Source: Andreprevotia sp. IGB-42 (GTDB lineage: Bacteria; Pseudomonadota; Gammaproteobacteria; Burkholderiales; Chitinibacteraceae). From it: DNA of 64,000 nt. Both the position numbers and the translations under genes were made by a program. The stretch is taken from positions 1-64,000 of the forward strand of contig NZ_WXTX01000001.1 in NCBI RefSeq assembly GCF_009848685.1, written 5' to 3'. Within the stretch, counting starts at the first letter, position 1; each line of letters begins with the position of its first letter. Positions 1 through 10,228 of this stretch are shown one piece after another. The notes beneath the pieces are model-generated. The model saw only the letters and a list, made by a program, of their open reading frames with translations, had not been told where the DNA came from and did not search any database.

Positions 1-2
1 AA

Positions 3-479
3 GCCGGCATCAACAAGATGAGCCTGTACCGGCAATTCAGCTCCAAGGATGAGCTGCTGCGCCAGTACCTGCTGCGGCGCGAGGAAAAATTCTGGGCATA
101 CTTCGAGCGCAGCATCAGCCAGCACCCTACCGATGCCGCCGCTGCATTGCACCGGTTTTTTGCCGATCTGGCCGAACGCGCCGGTCAGCCCACTTACCGG
201 GGTTGCCCGTTTGTGAACATCGCGGTCGAATTTGCCGACCGCGAGCACTTTGCCCGGCAGTTTGTCGCGCAGAACAAACAGCAGTTGCTGCAACGGCTGC
301 TTGAACTGTCGGCGGCTGCCGGCGCACGTGATCCATTGCAGCTTGCGCATGCGCTGGCCGTGTTGATCGAGGGCGCCTATGCGGCCAGCCAGACCTATGC
401 AACCCCCGCACCACTGCTGGCCGCGTTGCCCGCCGTGGTGGATGCGCTGATTGCGCAGGCCAGGCAACCGGCAGACTGA
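3..479 (+). CDS. TetR/AcrR family transcriptional regulator, 5'-truncated by window edge
   Basis: The 158 visible residues begin inside the DNA-binding domain: AGINKMSLYRQFSSKDELL matches the recognition-helix end of TetR HTH domains, where the usual text is close to GVSKGSLYRYFPSKEEL. The rest is an all-helical ligand and dimerisation domain with a conserved GCPF stretch near residue 61, as in the YcdC/AcrR-like branch. The true start lies before base 1, and position 18 is only an internal Met. It converges on the parvulin gene, with a shared terminator between. The target genes and ligand cannot be told from this window. Confidence 0.85.
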   Translation, partial: AGINKMSLYRQFSSKDELLRQYLLRREEKFWAYFERSISQHPTDAAAALHRFFADLAERAGQPTYRGCPFVNIAVEFADREHFARQFVAQNKQQLLQRLLELSAAAGARDPLQLAHALAVLIEGAYAASQTYATPAPLLAALPAVVDALIAQARQPAD

Positions 480-538
480 AGCGCGGGTTGGCTGCAGGCC
501 CCCGTCGCATGCTGACATGCTGAGCAATCCACAAACAG

Positions 539-560
539 AAACCCCGCCGTAGCGGGGTTT
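539..560. terminator. Bidirectional rho-independent terminator
   Basis: AAACCCCGC and GCGGGGTTT form a 9-bp stem around a CGTA loop. Flanking A and T runs suit both directions. It lies between the convergent TetR gene and the parvulin gene. Confidence 0.75.
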
Positions 561-597
561 GTTGTGTGCAGCGTGCCGCGGCAAAGCGGCGCGGCCA

Positions 598-1323
598 TCA
601 CGCTTCCAGCTGGTAACCTTCGATCTTGGCGCCCTTGACCAGGCCGCCCAGATAGTCGTTCATTGCCTGGCGGCTGGCGAGTTCGGTCAGGTACTGCTGC
701 AGGCGTTCCTGCACCTGATCGAATGCCACGCTTTCACCGGCGGTTTTCTTGCCAGCCTTGATGATGTGGAAGCCGAACTGCGTTTCCACCAGTTCCGGGC
801 TCAACTCACCCTCGCCCAGCGCGAACGCTGCGGCATCGAATTCCGGCACCATCTGGCCGCGGCCAAACTGGCCCAGGCTGCCACCCTGCTTGCCGGACGG
901 GCAAGTGGAGTGTTCGCGCGCATAGGCTTCAAACTTGTACGGCTCCGCCTTCAGTTCGTTCAGGATGCCTTCGGCCTTGGCACGCACCAGGCTGGCCGGT
1001 ACGCCATCATCGGCCGAGAACAGGATGTGGCTGGCTTCCACTTGCTCGCCACGCACGAAGCTTTGCGGGTTCTGTTCGTAGAACGCACGGCAGGCGGCTT
1101 CGTCGGCCGGGGCGACATTGATCGCGGATTCAAGCAGGTTACCGATTTTTTCATCCTCGGTTTCACCGGTAATGCCCTGTGCGGCAGCGGTTTGCAGCAG
1201 CAGCTCGTGCAGGATCAGTTGCTGGGTTGCTGCGTCGCGCGGCGATGGCGTGCCCTCGAAATGCGGCAATTCGGCATCGATACGGGCATCGCTGATTTCG
1301 ACGCCATTGACGGTGATGGTCAT
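598..1323 (-). CDS. PpiC-type (parvulin) peptidyl-prolyl cis-trans isomerase, no signal peptide
   Basis: A 241-residue parvulin. The start MTITVNGVEI was chosen because AGGAG sits 8 bases before it. The open frame runs further upstream but without an SD. A helical chaperone-like N-terminal part (about residues 1-92) precedes the rotamase domain (about 96-200), with the typical EASHIL, GGSLGQFGRGQMVPEF and TQFGFHIIK motifs. There is no signal peptide or lipobox, unlike the second parvulin at 21417-22190. It should therefore be cytoplasmic, like NifM-type or PpiC-type proteins, isomerising X-Pro bonds during folding of an unknown client. It stands 115 bases downstream of dadA on the same strand. 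Family assignment is firm; the client is unknown. Confidence 0.85.
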   Translation of the reverse strand: MTITVNGVEISDARIDAELPHFEGTPSPRDAATQQLILHELLLQTAAAQGITGETEDEKIGNLLESAINVAPADEAACRAFYEQNPQSFVRGEQVEASHILFSADDGVPASLVRAKAEGILNELKAEPYKFEAYAREHSTCPSGKQGGSLGQFGRGQMVPEFDAAAFALGEGELSPELVETQFGFHIIKAGKKTAGESVAFDQVQERLQQYLTELASRQAMNDYLGGLVKGAKIEGYQLEA

Positions 1324-1438
1324 GCTTGGATACTCCTGTTTGCGGGCAAGCACCCGACATGAAAACGCCGCGTGGAACGCGGCAAACGGCGCATTGTACC
1401 GATCTGCAGACCAGATCAGCACATCACCGGCAGACAAA

Positions 1439-2695
1439 CTAGATGCCGTCGATGAACGGAAATTCAACCTCGGGGGTTTTGCCGGAGATCAGGTCGGCAA
1501 TCGCGTGGCCCGATCCGCAGCTTTCCGTCCAGCCCAGCGTGCCGTGGCCGGTGTTCAGGTACAGGTTGGGATAACGGGTACGGCCGATATAAGGCAGGTT
1601 GCCGGGCGTGGCCGGGCGCAAGCCGGTCCAGAACTCGGCCTGCGCATACCCTTCTATCTGTGGAAACAGCGTGCGCGTGCGCTGGATCAGCGCATTGCAG
1701 CGCACCGGGTTCAGCTCGAGGTTGTAGCCATTGAATTCCGCCATGCCCGCGACGCGCAAGCGCTCCCCCAGCCGCGAGAACACCAGCTTGTATCCGTCAT
1801 CGGTCAGGCTGACCGTGGGCGCGACATCCCCTGCAGCCAGCGGGATGGTGGCCGAGTAACCTTTGGCCGGGTACAGGTCCAGCCGGATGCCCAGTGCACA
1901 CAGGTGCTGCGCGCTATAGCTGCCCAGGCACACCAGGAAGGCATCGGCCGGCAGGCGCTCGCTGCCCTGCCCGCTTCTGACCTGCACTGCCTCGATCTGG
2001 CCACCTGCAGCGGCAAAGCCGTCTATCGTACAGTCGTAGCGAAAGCGCACGCCGCGCGCTTCGCACAGGCGCACCAGCTCGTTGGTGAAACGGCGTGCAT
2101 CGCCGGATTCATCGGAAGGCGTATAGGTGCCACCGACGATGCGCTGGCGCGAGCCGGCCAGCGCGGGCTCGATGGCCAGGCATTCCGCGGCAGTCCTGAT
2201 CTGCCGGTCCAGCCCGGTATCGCGCATCAGCGCGGCGGCCGGAATGGCTGCGGCAAATTCCGCCTCGCTGGTGTAAAAATGCAGTATGCCTTCACTGCGC
2301 TCGTCGTAATGGATACCGGTTTCTGCACGCAGCAGTTGCAGCTGGCTGCGGCTGTACAACCCCAGCCGCACCAAGTGCTGCAGGTTGGCCTGCGCGCGCG
2401 CGGCGGTGCATTCACGCAGGAAGCGCCAGCCCCAGCGCCACAACGCCGGATCGGCACGCAGGCGGAACAGCAGCGGCGCGTCTTCCTCGCCGAGCCATTG
2501 CAAGATTTTCCACGGTGCCTTGGGGTTGGCCCACGGCTCTGCGTGGCAGACCGAAATCTGCCCCCCGTTGGCAAAACTGGTTTCCCGTGCGGCCTCGGGC
2601 GCGCGCTCGATCACCGTCACATCATGGCCGGCCAGGCTGAGGAACCACGCCGAAGTGACGCCGATCACGCCGGCGCCCAGAACGATAAGCCGCAT
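1439..2695 (-). CDS. dadA: D-amino acid dehydrogenase
   Basis: A 418-residue FAD-dependent dehydrogenase that oxidises D-amino acids (classically D-alanine) to 2-oxo acids and feeds electrons to the respiratory chain at the inner membrane. The dinucleotide motif GAGVIG is at residues 7-12, followed by an ERAPEAARETSFANGG segment typical of DadA. The C-terminal GLRPATPGNLPYIGRT and LNTGHGTLGWT motifs are also diagnostic. Length fits the family (about 415-435). GGGAG lies 8 bases before the ATG. No alanine racemase (dadX) or Lrp gene is adjacent. Related glycine/sarcosine oxidases are less likely given these motifs. Confidence 0.92.
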   Translation of the reverse strand: MRLIVLGAGVIGVTSAWFLSLAGHDVTVIERAPEAARETSFANGGQISVCHAEPWANPKAPWKILQWLGEEDAPLLFRLRADPALWRWGWRFLRECTAARAQANLQHLVRLGLYSRSQLQLLRAETGIHYDERSEGILHFYTSEAEFAAAIPAAALMRDTGLDRQIRTAAECLAIEPALAGSRQRIVGGTYTPSDESGDARRFTNELVRLCEARGVRFRYDCTIDGFAAAGGQIEAVQVRSGQGSERLPADAFLVCLGSYSAQHLCALGIRLDLYPAKGYSATIPLAAGDVAPTVSLTDDGYKLVFSRLGERLRVAGMAEFNGYNLELNPVRCNALIQRTRTLFPQIEGYAQAEFWTGLRPATPGNLPYIGRTRYPNLYLNTGHGTLGWTESCGSGHAIADLISGKTPEVEFPFIDGI

Positions 2696-2889
2696 ACAGA
2701 CTCTCCCGAGGGCGGATTATGCCGGCCCGGGCTGCAATATGGGCAAAATCCGCTGCAAATCTGCCCATCAACGTGCTTGCCGATACACCAGCAGATGCGC
2801 GCCATTGCAACGCGCATCACGCACAGGGTGTAGCTGCCATGCAACTTGAACTAGACTAGCGCGACCGGCTCAAGCCAGACTGACGTCCA

Positions 2890-4749
2890 ATGAAGAACTT
2901 ATCGCTTCGCGCAGCCCTCATCATTGCCATCCTGATTGGCCTGTTGTTGCCGGCTGCGATCAACAGTCTGGTACTGCTGACCAGTCAGCTGGAGCAGAGC
3001 CGCGCGCAAAACGTCCGGGATCACCAACGCATTGCCGATATCCTGGTGCTGGGCATGCAGGAACCGCTGTGGAACCTGTCGCCCGATGCCGGCCGGCCAC
3101 TGCTCGATTCGGTGATGAGCGACGAGCGCATCATCCGCGCCACCATCAACGACACCACGCTGGGCGTGTTCCTGTCCGCCAGCAAGCCCGAACGCCGCAC
3201 CGGCCATGTGCATACGCTCACCCGCGTGGTCAGCAAGCAGGGCAACAATATCGGCACGGTGACGGTGGAGCTCGATGATGGCAAGGAAATTGCCGCCATC
3301 GAACAGGAACAGCACCTGTACGTGGGCGCGGTGATCCTGCAGGTGGTGATCAGCCTGGGGCTGATCCTGTTCCTGCTGAACTCGCGCGTGGTCAAGCCGA
3401 TGGCCGAGCTGTCGCGCCAGTCGCTCAAGCTGGCCAACCGCCAGCTGGATGAACCCTTCGTCTGGCACCGCAACGACGAAATCGGCCAACTGGGCCACAA
3501 CCTGGAAACCACACGGCAATCGTTGCACGCCATGGTGGAAACGCTGGAGCAGAAAAACCTGCAGCTGGAGGCGGACATCCTCAGCCGCCGGCAGATCGAA
3601 TCCGCGCTGCGCGTCAGCCAGGATCGCTACCAGCGACTGGTGGAATCTACACAGGTGATCCCGTGGGATGCCAACGCCAGCGAGTGGCGCTTTACCTATA
3701 TCGGCTCGCAAGCGGAACGCCTGCTGGGCTACCCGCTGACGCTGTGGTACCACGAAGCGTTCCTCTCCAACTATCTGCATCCGGATGACCGCCATCTGGC
3801 CTACCAGTTGTTCAGCGAGCAATCGATGAACCAGGAGCTGGAATTCGAATGCCGCTTCCTTGCCAAGGACGGCCGCACCGTATGGGTGTTGCTGATGGCC
3901 GCCAGTCGGGGCGAAGGCGCGCTGCGCCAGTTGCAGGGCTTCATGATCGACATCACTGCGCGCAAGCAGGCCGAACTGGAACTGGAACAATACCGGCACC
4001 ACCTGGAAGAAACCGTGGAAGCACGCACGCGCGCCCTGGCCACCGCCAACCACGAGCTCGACACCTTCTCGCATTCGATCTCGCAGGACCTGCGCGGGCC
4101 ATTGCGCACCATAGACGGTTACTCGCAGGTGCTGCGCGAGGATTACAGCGACAAACTCGATACCAGCGCGCGCAACTATCTGTCGCGCATCCGCGGCGCG
4201 GCGCAGGCGATGACCACGCTGATCGACGACCTGCTGTCGTTGGCCAAGCTCAACCGCAGCGACGTGCGGCGCCAGAGCATCGATCTTTCGGAAATATCGC
4301 GCGAGATCATCGAGGAATTCCAGCTGCTGCAGCCGGACCGGCAGATCGAGCTGTCGATCGCACCCGCGCTGGTGGTGGATGCGGACCCCAAGCTGATCCG
4401 CATCGCGTTGCACAACCTGCTGGATAACGCGTGGAAGTTCACCGTGCGCCAGGATCACCCGCGCATCGATGTGGGCGTCACCCACGTGCACGGCCAGAGC
4501 GTGTATTACGTCAGCGATAACGGCATCGGCTTCGACATGGCGCAGGCCGGCAAGCTGTTCAACCCGTTCCAGCGCCTGCACAGCGACTACAGCGGCAACG
4601 GCATCGGCCTGGCGCTGGTGCAGCGCGTGGTCAATCGCCACGATGGCCGCATCTGGGCCAAGAGCACGCCGGGTGAGGGCGCTACGTTCTACTTCACGCT
4701 GCCGGCCGCGGCGGTATTGCAGCCGCCGGCCAACCAGCTGATTGGCTGA
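2890..4749 (+). CDS. Membrane PAS-domain sensor histidine kinase with Gln at the phospho-acceptor position
   Basis: A 619-residue protein. TM1 spans about residues 8-30, a periplasmic sensor about 31-140, and TM2 about 142-163. HAMP (about 164-217), a coiled linker, PAS (about 245-355), HisKA (about 385-450) and HATPase_c (about 495-610) follow. The ATP lid motifs [17 protein letters not shown] and GNGIGLALV are intact. The H-box, however, reads [14 protein letters not shown]. In phytochrome-like kinases it is FSYSVSHDLRAPLR, so the usual phospho-His is Gln399 (codon CAG at 4084-4086). A His sits four residues earlier at 395. No response regulator is adjacent. Either His395 substitutes, or the protein no longer autophosphorylates and acts as a phosphatase or in a heterodimer. 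Confidence 0.9.
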   Translation: MKNLSLRAALIIAILIGLLLPAAINSLVLLTSQLEQSRAQNVRDHQRIADILVLGMQEPLWNLSPDAGRPLLDSVMSDERIIRATINDTTLGVFLSASKPERRTGHVHTLTRVVSKQGNNIGTVTVELDDGKEIAAIEQEQHLYVGAVILQVVISLGLILFLLNSRVVKPMAELSRQSLKLANRQLDEPFVWHRNDEIGQLGHNLETTRQSLHAMVETLEQKNLQLEADILSRRQIESALRVSQDRYQRLVESTQVIPWDANASEWRFTYIGSQAERLLGYPLTLWYHEAFLSNYLHPDDRHLAYQLFSEQSMNQELEFECRFLAKDGRTVWVLLMAASRGEGALRQLQGFMIDITARKQAELELEQYRHHLEETVEARTRALATANHELDTFSHSISQDLRGPLRTIDGYSQVLREDYSDKLDTSARNYLSRIRGAAQAMTTLIDDLLSLAKLNRSDVRRQSIDLSEISREIIEEFQLLQPDRQIELSIAPALVVDADPKLIRIALHNLLDNAWKFTVRQDHPRIDVGVTHVHGQSVYYVSDNGIGFDMAQAGKLFNPFQRLHSDYSGNGIGLALVQRVVNRHDGRIWAKSTPGEGATFYFTLPAAAVLQPPANQLIG

Positions 4750-4770
4750 GCGGGCCGGTTCAAAAAGCAC

Positions 4771-4798
4771 TTGCCAAACAGAACGATTGTTCTATAAT
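4771..4798 (+). promoter_or_regulatory. Predicted recA sigma-70 promoter
   Basis: TTGCCA (4771-4776) and TATAAT (4793-4798) are separated by 16 bases and lie 37 bases before the recA start. The -10 is perfect consensus and the -35 matches 4 of 6. The spacer holds the palindrome described separately. Confidence 0.75.
4780..4793. promoter_or_regulatory. Candidate SOS (LexA) operator in recA promoter, AGAAC-N4-GTTCT
   Basis: AGAACGATTGTTCT has 5-bp inverted arms and fills the gap between the -35 and -10 boxes of recA, where a repressor would block RNA polymerase. GAAC-N4-GTTC is the core of the Bacillus-type DinR/LexA box. The CTGT-N8-ACAG box usual in enteric and many betaproteobacterial genomes is absent here. 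Assignment to LexA is inference from position and shape, as no lexA gene is in the window. Confidence 0.5.
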
Positions 4799-4835
4799 CG
4801 CCGTAACTTCTCGAACTACCCATACGGAACACGCC

Positions 4836-5894
<1,059 letters not shown>

Positions 5895-5912
5895 GCCTGC
5901 GCAATACCCATA

Positions 5913-5940
5913 CTGGCCGCTGATGCGGCCAGTTTTCGTT
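5913..5940 (+). terminator. Rho-independent terminator after recA
   Basis: CTGGCCGC-tgat-GCGGCCAG is an 8-bp stem followed by TTTTCGTTT. It separates recA from recX and probably limits recX expression to readthrough. Confidence 0.75.
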
Positions 5941-6093
5941 TGATGGCGTGCATCGGTTTCCCCTCCCCGCTTGCCTGCCATCTGCATGCCGGGTGCAAGC
6001 GCATTGATGGCCGCTGCTGGCACCTGCCCGCAGGCAGCAATGCCGATAGCCGCACGCAAACCGGTCAATCCCGACCATTTGAAGGATCAGCGC

Positions 6094-6546
6094 ATGTCGC
6101 CGTTACGCAGCAAAGGCCTGCAATTTCTGAACCGCCGTGAATACAGCCGCAGCGAACTGCGGCAGAAGCTGGCTGCACGCGCGGAAGATGAAGCGGCGCT
6201 GGAGGGGCTGGATGCACTGCTGGATGATTTCGAAGCGCGTGGCTGGCTGTCGGACCGGCGCTTTGCCGAGCAATGGGTAAGCAGCCGCGCCAGCCGCTTT
6301 GGCGCCAGCCGCCTGCGGGCAGAGCTGCGCCAGAAAGGCGTTGCCGATGAGCTGATTGCCGAGGCGCTGGGCGAAGCCGGCGACAATGAACTGGCGCGCG
6401 CGCGCGCAGTGTGGCAAAAAAGATACCCGCATCCGCCGCAGGATCTCAATGAGCGCGGCAAACAGTTACGCTATCTGGCCGCTCGCGGTTTTTCCCTCGA
6501 CGTCATCTATCGCGTGGTCGGTGGCGAAGCACCGGAGATCGACTAG
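6094..6546 (+). CDS. recX: Regulatory protein RecX
   Basis: A 150-residue RecX that binds within the RecA filament groove and limits RecA ATPase and strand exchange. The family's three-helix repeats are visible: FLNRREYSRSELRQKL at the N-terminus, WLSDRRFAEQWVSSR with RLRAELRQKGV in the middle, and LRYLAARGFSLDVIYRVV at the end. The start at 6094 has GAAGGA 7 bases upstream. The open frame extends upstream across the terminator but that part is not RecX-like. Position directly after recA supports the call. Confidence 0.93.
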   Translation: MSPLRSKGLQFLNRREYSRSELRQKLAARAEDEAALEGLDALLDDFEARGWLSDRRFAEQWVSSRASRFGASRLRAELRQKGVADELIAEALGEAGDNELARARAVWQKRYPHPPQDLNERGKQLRYLAARGFSLDVIYRVVGGEAPEID

Positions 6547-6655
6547 CGATTGATCTACCGCAGCGCCGTACCGGGAAACCCTTACTTGCCCTTGCAACGC
6601 TGGCGAATGCTTGCGGGTAGCACTATCAATAAGCATTGCCTTTGCAGACCCGGCC

Positions 6656-7528
6656 ATGACGCAGCAGGATTCAGAGTTACCCGGCACCTCCACCGGCGCA
6701 TCGGCAGCGGACAGCGTCGATGCGGCAGTGCATGCCGCGCTGAAAAACCTGCAGGGCGAACTGCTCAAGCGGGAGAAACTGGCATCGATCGGCAGCATGG
6801 TGGCAGGCTTCTCGCACGAGCTCAATACGCCGATCGGCAATTGCGTCACGGTATCTACCACGCTCTCGCACAAGACCCGCACCGTGGCTGCCGCGTTCGA
6901 AAGCCGCACGCTCAAGCAATCCCAGCTGGCCGCTTACCTGGCGGATGCGCGTGAAGCCACCGCGCTGCTGGAACGCAACCTGCAGCTGGCGCATGAACTG
7001 ATCAGCCATTTCAAGCAGGCCGCCGTCGATCAGGCCAGCGCGCAACGGCGCAGCTTCGACCTGAAGGCCACGCTGGAGGAATATGCGGCGCTGCTGGAGC
7101 CACGGCTGAAAAAGACCACTCACCACTTGCAGCTCGATATCCAGACCGGCGTACAGATGGACAGCTACCCCGGCCCGCTGGGCCAGATCATCGGCAACCT
7201 GATCAACAATGCCTTGCTGCACGCGTTTGACGGCAAGGAAAACGGCCTTGTCCGCATCAGCGGCAGCGCCGCCGCAGACTCGGTTACACTGCGGATACAG
7301 GATGATGGCGTTGGCATAGCCAAGGCCAGCCTGCCGCGCATTTTCGAACCGTTCTTCACCACCAAGCTGGGCATGGGCGGTAGCGGGCTGGGCCTGCATA
7401 TCGTGCATAGCCTGGTGACAGAACTGATGGGAGGCGAAATTACTGTGAGCAGCACGCTTGGCACCGGCACGCTTTTCGAGATTACCCTGCCGAAAGTTGC
7501 GCCCCCACAGCCAGAGGCACGCCGATGA
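6656..7528 (+). CDS. Soluble sensor histidine kinase, coupled to the downstream EAL response regulator
   Basis: About 290 residues with no membrane segment. A short N-terminus leads into a HisKA-like segment, [22 protein letters not shown], with phospho-His at about residue 54. HATPase_c follows with [27 protein letters not shown] and GSGLGLHIV. It overlaps the next gene by ATGA (7525-7528), so the two are translationally coupled and form a cognate pair. The start is uncertain: ATG at 6656 and TTG at 6611 both lack a clear SD. With no sensory domain of its own, it probably receives its signal from a partner protein. Confidence 0.85.
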   Translation: MTQQDSELPGTSTGASAADSVDAAVHAALKNLQGELLKREKLASIGSMVAGFSHELNTPIGNCVTVSTTLSHKTRTVAAAFESRTLKQSQLAAYLADAREATALLERNLQLAHELISHFKQAAVDQASAQRRSFDLKATLEEYAALLEPRLKKTTHHLQLDIQTGVQMDSYPGPLGQIIGNLINNALLHAFDGKENGLVRISGSAAADSVTLRIQDDGVGIAKASLPRIFEPFFTTKLGMGGSGLGLHIVHSLVTELMGGEITVSSTLGTGTLFEITLPKVAPPQPEARR

Positions 7529-9753
7529 GCAGCCCCGAACCGCTCGATCCTGACCTGCTGGCCCTGTCCGACGATGCCGATCCACCGCATGAGGTGATTT
7601 CGCGCTGGCGCATCCTGATTGTGGACGATGAGCCGGATGTGCACCTCGCCACCACGTTCGCGTTGCGCGACAGCATCATCCAGGGCCGCGAGCTGGAATT
7701 CCTGCATGCATACAATGGCGATGAAGCATTGCAGATGCTCTCGCAAGAGCACGATATCGCCGTGGTATTGCTCGATGTGGTGATGCAGGGCGACAACGAC
7801 GGGCTGCTGGTGGCCGACGCCATCCGCAACCAGCTCAACCTGCAGGAACTGCGCATCGTGCTGCGCACCGGTCACCCCGGCTATGCACCCGAATACCAGG
7901 TAATCCGCGATTACGGCATCAACGATTACAAGACCAAATCCGACCTGTCGCAAATCCGCCTGCTCACCACGTTGACCACAGCCATCCGCTCGTACCAGCA
8001 GTTGCATGCAATCAATACCAGCAAACGCGGGCTGGAACTGATTGTCGAGGCGTCCGGGCAGTTGTTCGAGCGCCGCGCGCTGGAGGGATTCACCAGCCGC
8101 ATCCTCGCCAACCTGGCCGAGCTGTTGCGTCTGCCCAGCGACGGGCTGATCTGTGTATTCAACGCCCGGACCCCCAGCCGCCGCCCGCAGCATGCATGGA
8201 CGGTAGCCAGCGCATCCGGCCGCTACGTGAGCCTGGAAGGGCTGTCGCTGTCCGCGCTCGCCCGGCCCGAGCTCGTCAACGCCATCGAGCATGCAATCCG
8301 CTCGCGCAGCAATCTGTATAGCGGCGAATTCGCGGTGCTGTTCCTGTCGCGCCAGCGCGATCACGAGGCCGTGGTGTACCTGCACACCGGCCGGCCACTC
8401 GATGACATCGAGCGCCAGCTGATCGAGGTGTTCTGCAGCAATATCGCCATCGGCCTGGAAAACATCGCGCTGTTTTCGCAACTGCAGGACCTGGCGTATA
8501 TCGACCCCTTGTGTCATGTGCCCAACCGCACCCAGCTCGTCAGCCAGTTGGGCCAGATGCGGCTGCACGCAATGGGTGACGAATGCGTGGTGCTGATCGA
8601 TGTCGATCATTTCTCGCAGATCAACGATGCGCTGGGCCACCTGATCGGCGATCAGCTATTGCAAAGCATCACCTTGCGGCTACGCGGGCTATTGCCGCGT
8701 GAAACGCTGCTGGCACGCGTGGATGTGGACATGTTCGCCATTGCCGGGCGGGCCATCCATCTGGATCTCGATGCCATCATTGCCGCATTCGATCGCCCGT
8801 TCAGCGTGGCATCACACCAGCTGCGCGTGCAGATCACCGCTGCGGCCGCCAAGCTGGGCGATACCGAGGAAGACGGGCTGGGTTGCCTCAAGGATGTGAC
8901 CATTGCGCTCAACCTGGCCAAGCAGGGCATGCGTGGCGGGCTGCTGTGGTTCTCGCCCTCGATGAGCAGCGCATCGCGCCAGCGTTTGTCGCTACTCAAT
9001 GACCTGGAGCAGGCCATCGCCAGCAACCAGCTCACCGTGTACTACCAACCGCAGATCGAGCTGCAAAGCGGCCGGGTGATCGCGGTGGAGGCACTGGTGC
9101 GCTGGCCATTGCCGGGTGGGCACCTGATCCCCCCGGACCAGTTCATTCCGCTGGCCGAGCAATCGGGCCTGATCATCGAACTGGGTGAATGGCTGCTCGA
9201 TACCGTGTGCCGGCAGATTGCCCGCTGGCGCGACGAGGGGCTGGGCGGGCTGCGCGTGGCCATCAATGTGTCGATGGTGCAGTTCAATCACGACGGCCTG
9301 ATCGACTTGCTGGCCGATGCGTTGCGCCGCTACCAGATTCCGCCGGAGCTGATCGAGGTGGAAATCACCGAAAGCGTGGCAATGCGCAAGCCGGAAGACG
9401 TGATTGCGCGGATCGACCTGCTGAAGAAACTGGGCGTGCAGGTGGCCATCGATGACTTCGGCACCGGTTTTTCATCATTGGCTTACCTGCAGCGCTTGAA
9501 AGCGGACCGGCTGAAAATCGACCGGGCGTTCATCCGCGATATGGGCAGCGGCGAAACCAGCATTGCCGAGATGGTCATCAACCTGGGCCACAAGCTCGGC
9601 ATACGCGTGCTGGCCGAAGGCGTGGAGTTTCCTGCACAGGCGGCCATCCTGCGCTCGCTGGGCTGTGATGAAGCACAAGGCTACATGTATGCGAAGCCGG
9701 CCCCGGCAGACCTGCTGACGTTGTGGCTGCAGGAAACCAACCGCAGCGTGTGA
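7525..9753 (+). CDS. Response regulator with REC, DUF3369-like, degenerate GGDEF and EAL domains
   Basis: A 742-residue protein. REC covers about 25-150, with phospho-acceptor Asp84 in VLLDVVMQG and an acidic pair in DDEPD. A GAF/DUF3369-like middle region spans about 165-315, GGDEF about 325-480 and EAL about 490-735. The GGDEF signature is replaced by VDVDM (399-403), so cyclase activity is lost. EAL looks competent: EALVRW (522-527), [15 protein letters not shown] from Asp643, and AEGVE. The predicted output is phosphorylation-controlled hydrolysis of cyclic di-GMP. It is coupled to the kinase just upstream. Confidence 0.9.
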   Translation: MSSPEPLDPDLLALSDDADPPHEVISRWRILIVDDEPDVHLATTFALRDSIIQGRELEFLHAYNGDEALQMLSQEHDIAVVLLDVVMQGDNDGLLVADAIRNQLNLQELRIVLRTGHPGYAPEYQVIRDYGINDYKTKSDLSQIRLLTTLTTAIRSYQQLHAINTSKRGLELIVEASGQLFERRALEGFTSRILANLAELLRLPSDGLICVFNARTPSRRPQHAWTVASASGRYVSLEGLSLSALARPELVNAIEHAIRSRSNLYSGEFAVLFLSRQRDHEAVVYLHTGRPLDDIERQLIEVFCSNIAIGLENIALFSQLQDLAYIDPLCHVPNRTQLVSQLGQMRLHAMGDECVVLIDVDHFSQINDALGHLIGDQLLQSITLRLRGLLPRETLLARVDVDMFAIAGRAIHLDLDAIIAAFDRPFSVASHQLRVQITAAAAKLGDTEEDGLGCLKDVTIALNLAKQGMRGGLLWFSPSMSSASRQRLSLLNDLEQAIASNQLTVYYQPQIELQSGRVIAVEALVRWPLPGGHLIPPDQFIPLAEQSGLIIELGEWLLDTVCRQIARWRDEGLGGLRVAINVSMVQFNHDGLIDLLADALRRYQIPPELIEVEITESVAMRKPEDVIARIDLLKKLGVQVAIDDFGTGFSSLAYLQRLKADRLKIDRAFIRDMGSGETSIAEMVINLGHKLGIRVLAEGVEFPAQAAILRSLGCDEAQGYMYAKPAPADLLTLWLQETNRSV

Positions 9754-9769
9754 AAGCCGGGTGGCCTGA

Positions 9770-10174
9770 TCAGCCGCCTTCGAACAGTTCACCGTCCACG
9801 TAATACCAGCGCCCGTCCTCGCGCACGAAACGGCTGCGTTCATGCAGCCGGTGCGCGCGGCCACCCATCTTGTAGCGCGCCAGGAACTCCACCTCGCCCC
9901 GATCACCCTCCGCATGGCTGGCCTTGATGACAAGGCCCAGCCATTTGCCGGGGGTATCCGTCGCCAGATCCAGCGTTGCCGGCCGTTTGCTGGCATGCCA
10001 ACTGGTTAGCAAATAGTCCTCCAGCCCCAGCACGTAAGCGCTGTAACGCGAACGCATCAGCGCCTCCGGCGTGGTGGCGGGCATGCCTGCATGCAGCGCC
10101 CCGCAACAGGCAGCCAGCGCTTTTCCGCTGCCGCAGGGGCAAGCATTCACAGGGGGATTGTTGACTTTGGGCAT
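9770..10174 (-). CDS. ychJ: YchJ family SEC-C metal-binding protein
   Basis: A 134-residue protein of the UPF0225/YchJ family. An N-terminal SEC-C zinc motif (C12, C14, C23, C24 in NACPCGSGKALAACCG) is followed by an NTF2-like fold. Conserved stretches are ALMRSRYSAY, VEFLARYK, LHERSRFVRE and RWYYVDGE. The frame stays open far upstream, but homologous sequence begins at MPKVNNPPVN. Function is unknown. The 3' end converges with the EAL regulator and the 5' end is divergent from the HAD gene. Confidence 0.88.
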   Translation of the reverse strand: MPKVNNPPVNACPCGSGKALAACCGALHAGMPATTPEALMRSRYSAYVLGLEDYLLTSWHASKRPATLDLATDTPGKWLGLVIKASHAEGDRGEVEFLARYKMGGRAHRLHERSRFVREDGRWYYVDGELFEGG

Positions 10175-10228
10175 CGGATCGGGGCGCTCGGGCTGGTAAA
10201 CTGGGATTTTCCGCCCCATTTTACGCCG

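Noticed and set aside
2899-4770. A 623-codon open frame antisense to the PAS kinase, and similar long antisense frames (for example 43620-45893 and 12225-13415)
   Set aside because: They mirror GC-rich third-position bias on the opposite strand. The translations are low-complexity in His/Gln/Arg/Ala and lack family motifs, whereas the sense proteins are clear.
4741-4835. E. coli-type LexA box CTGT-N8-ACAG before recA
   Set aside because: Not present; only the GAAC-N4-GTTC palindrome is found.
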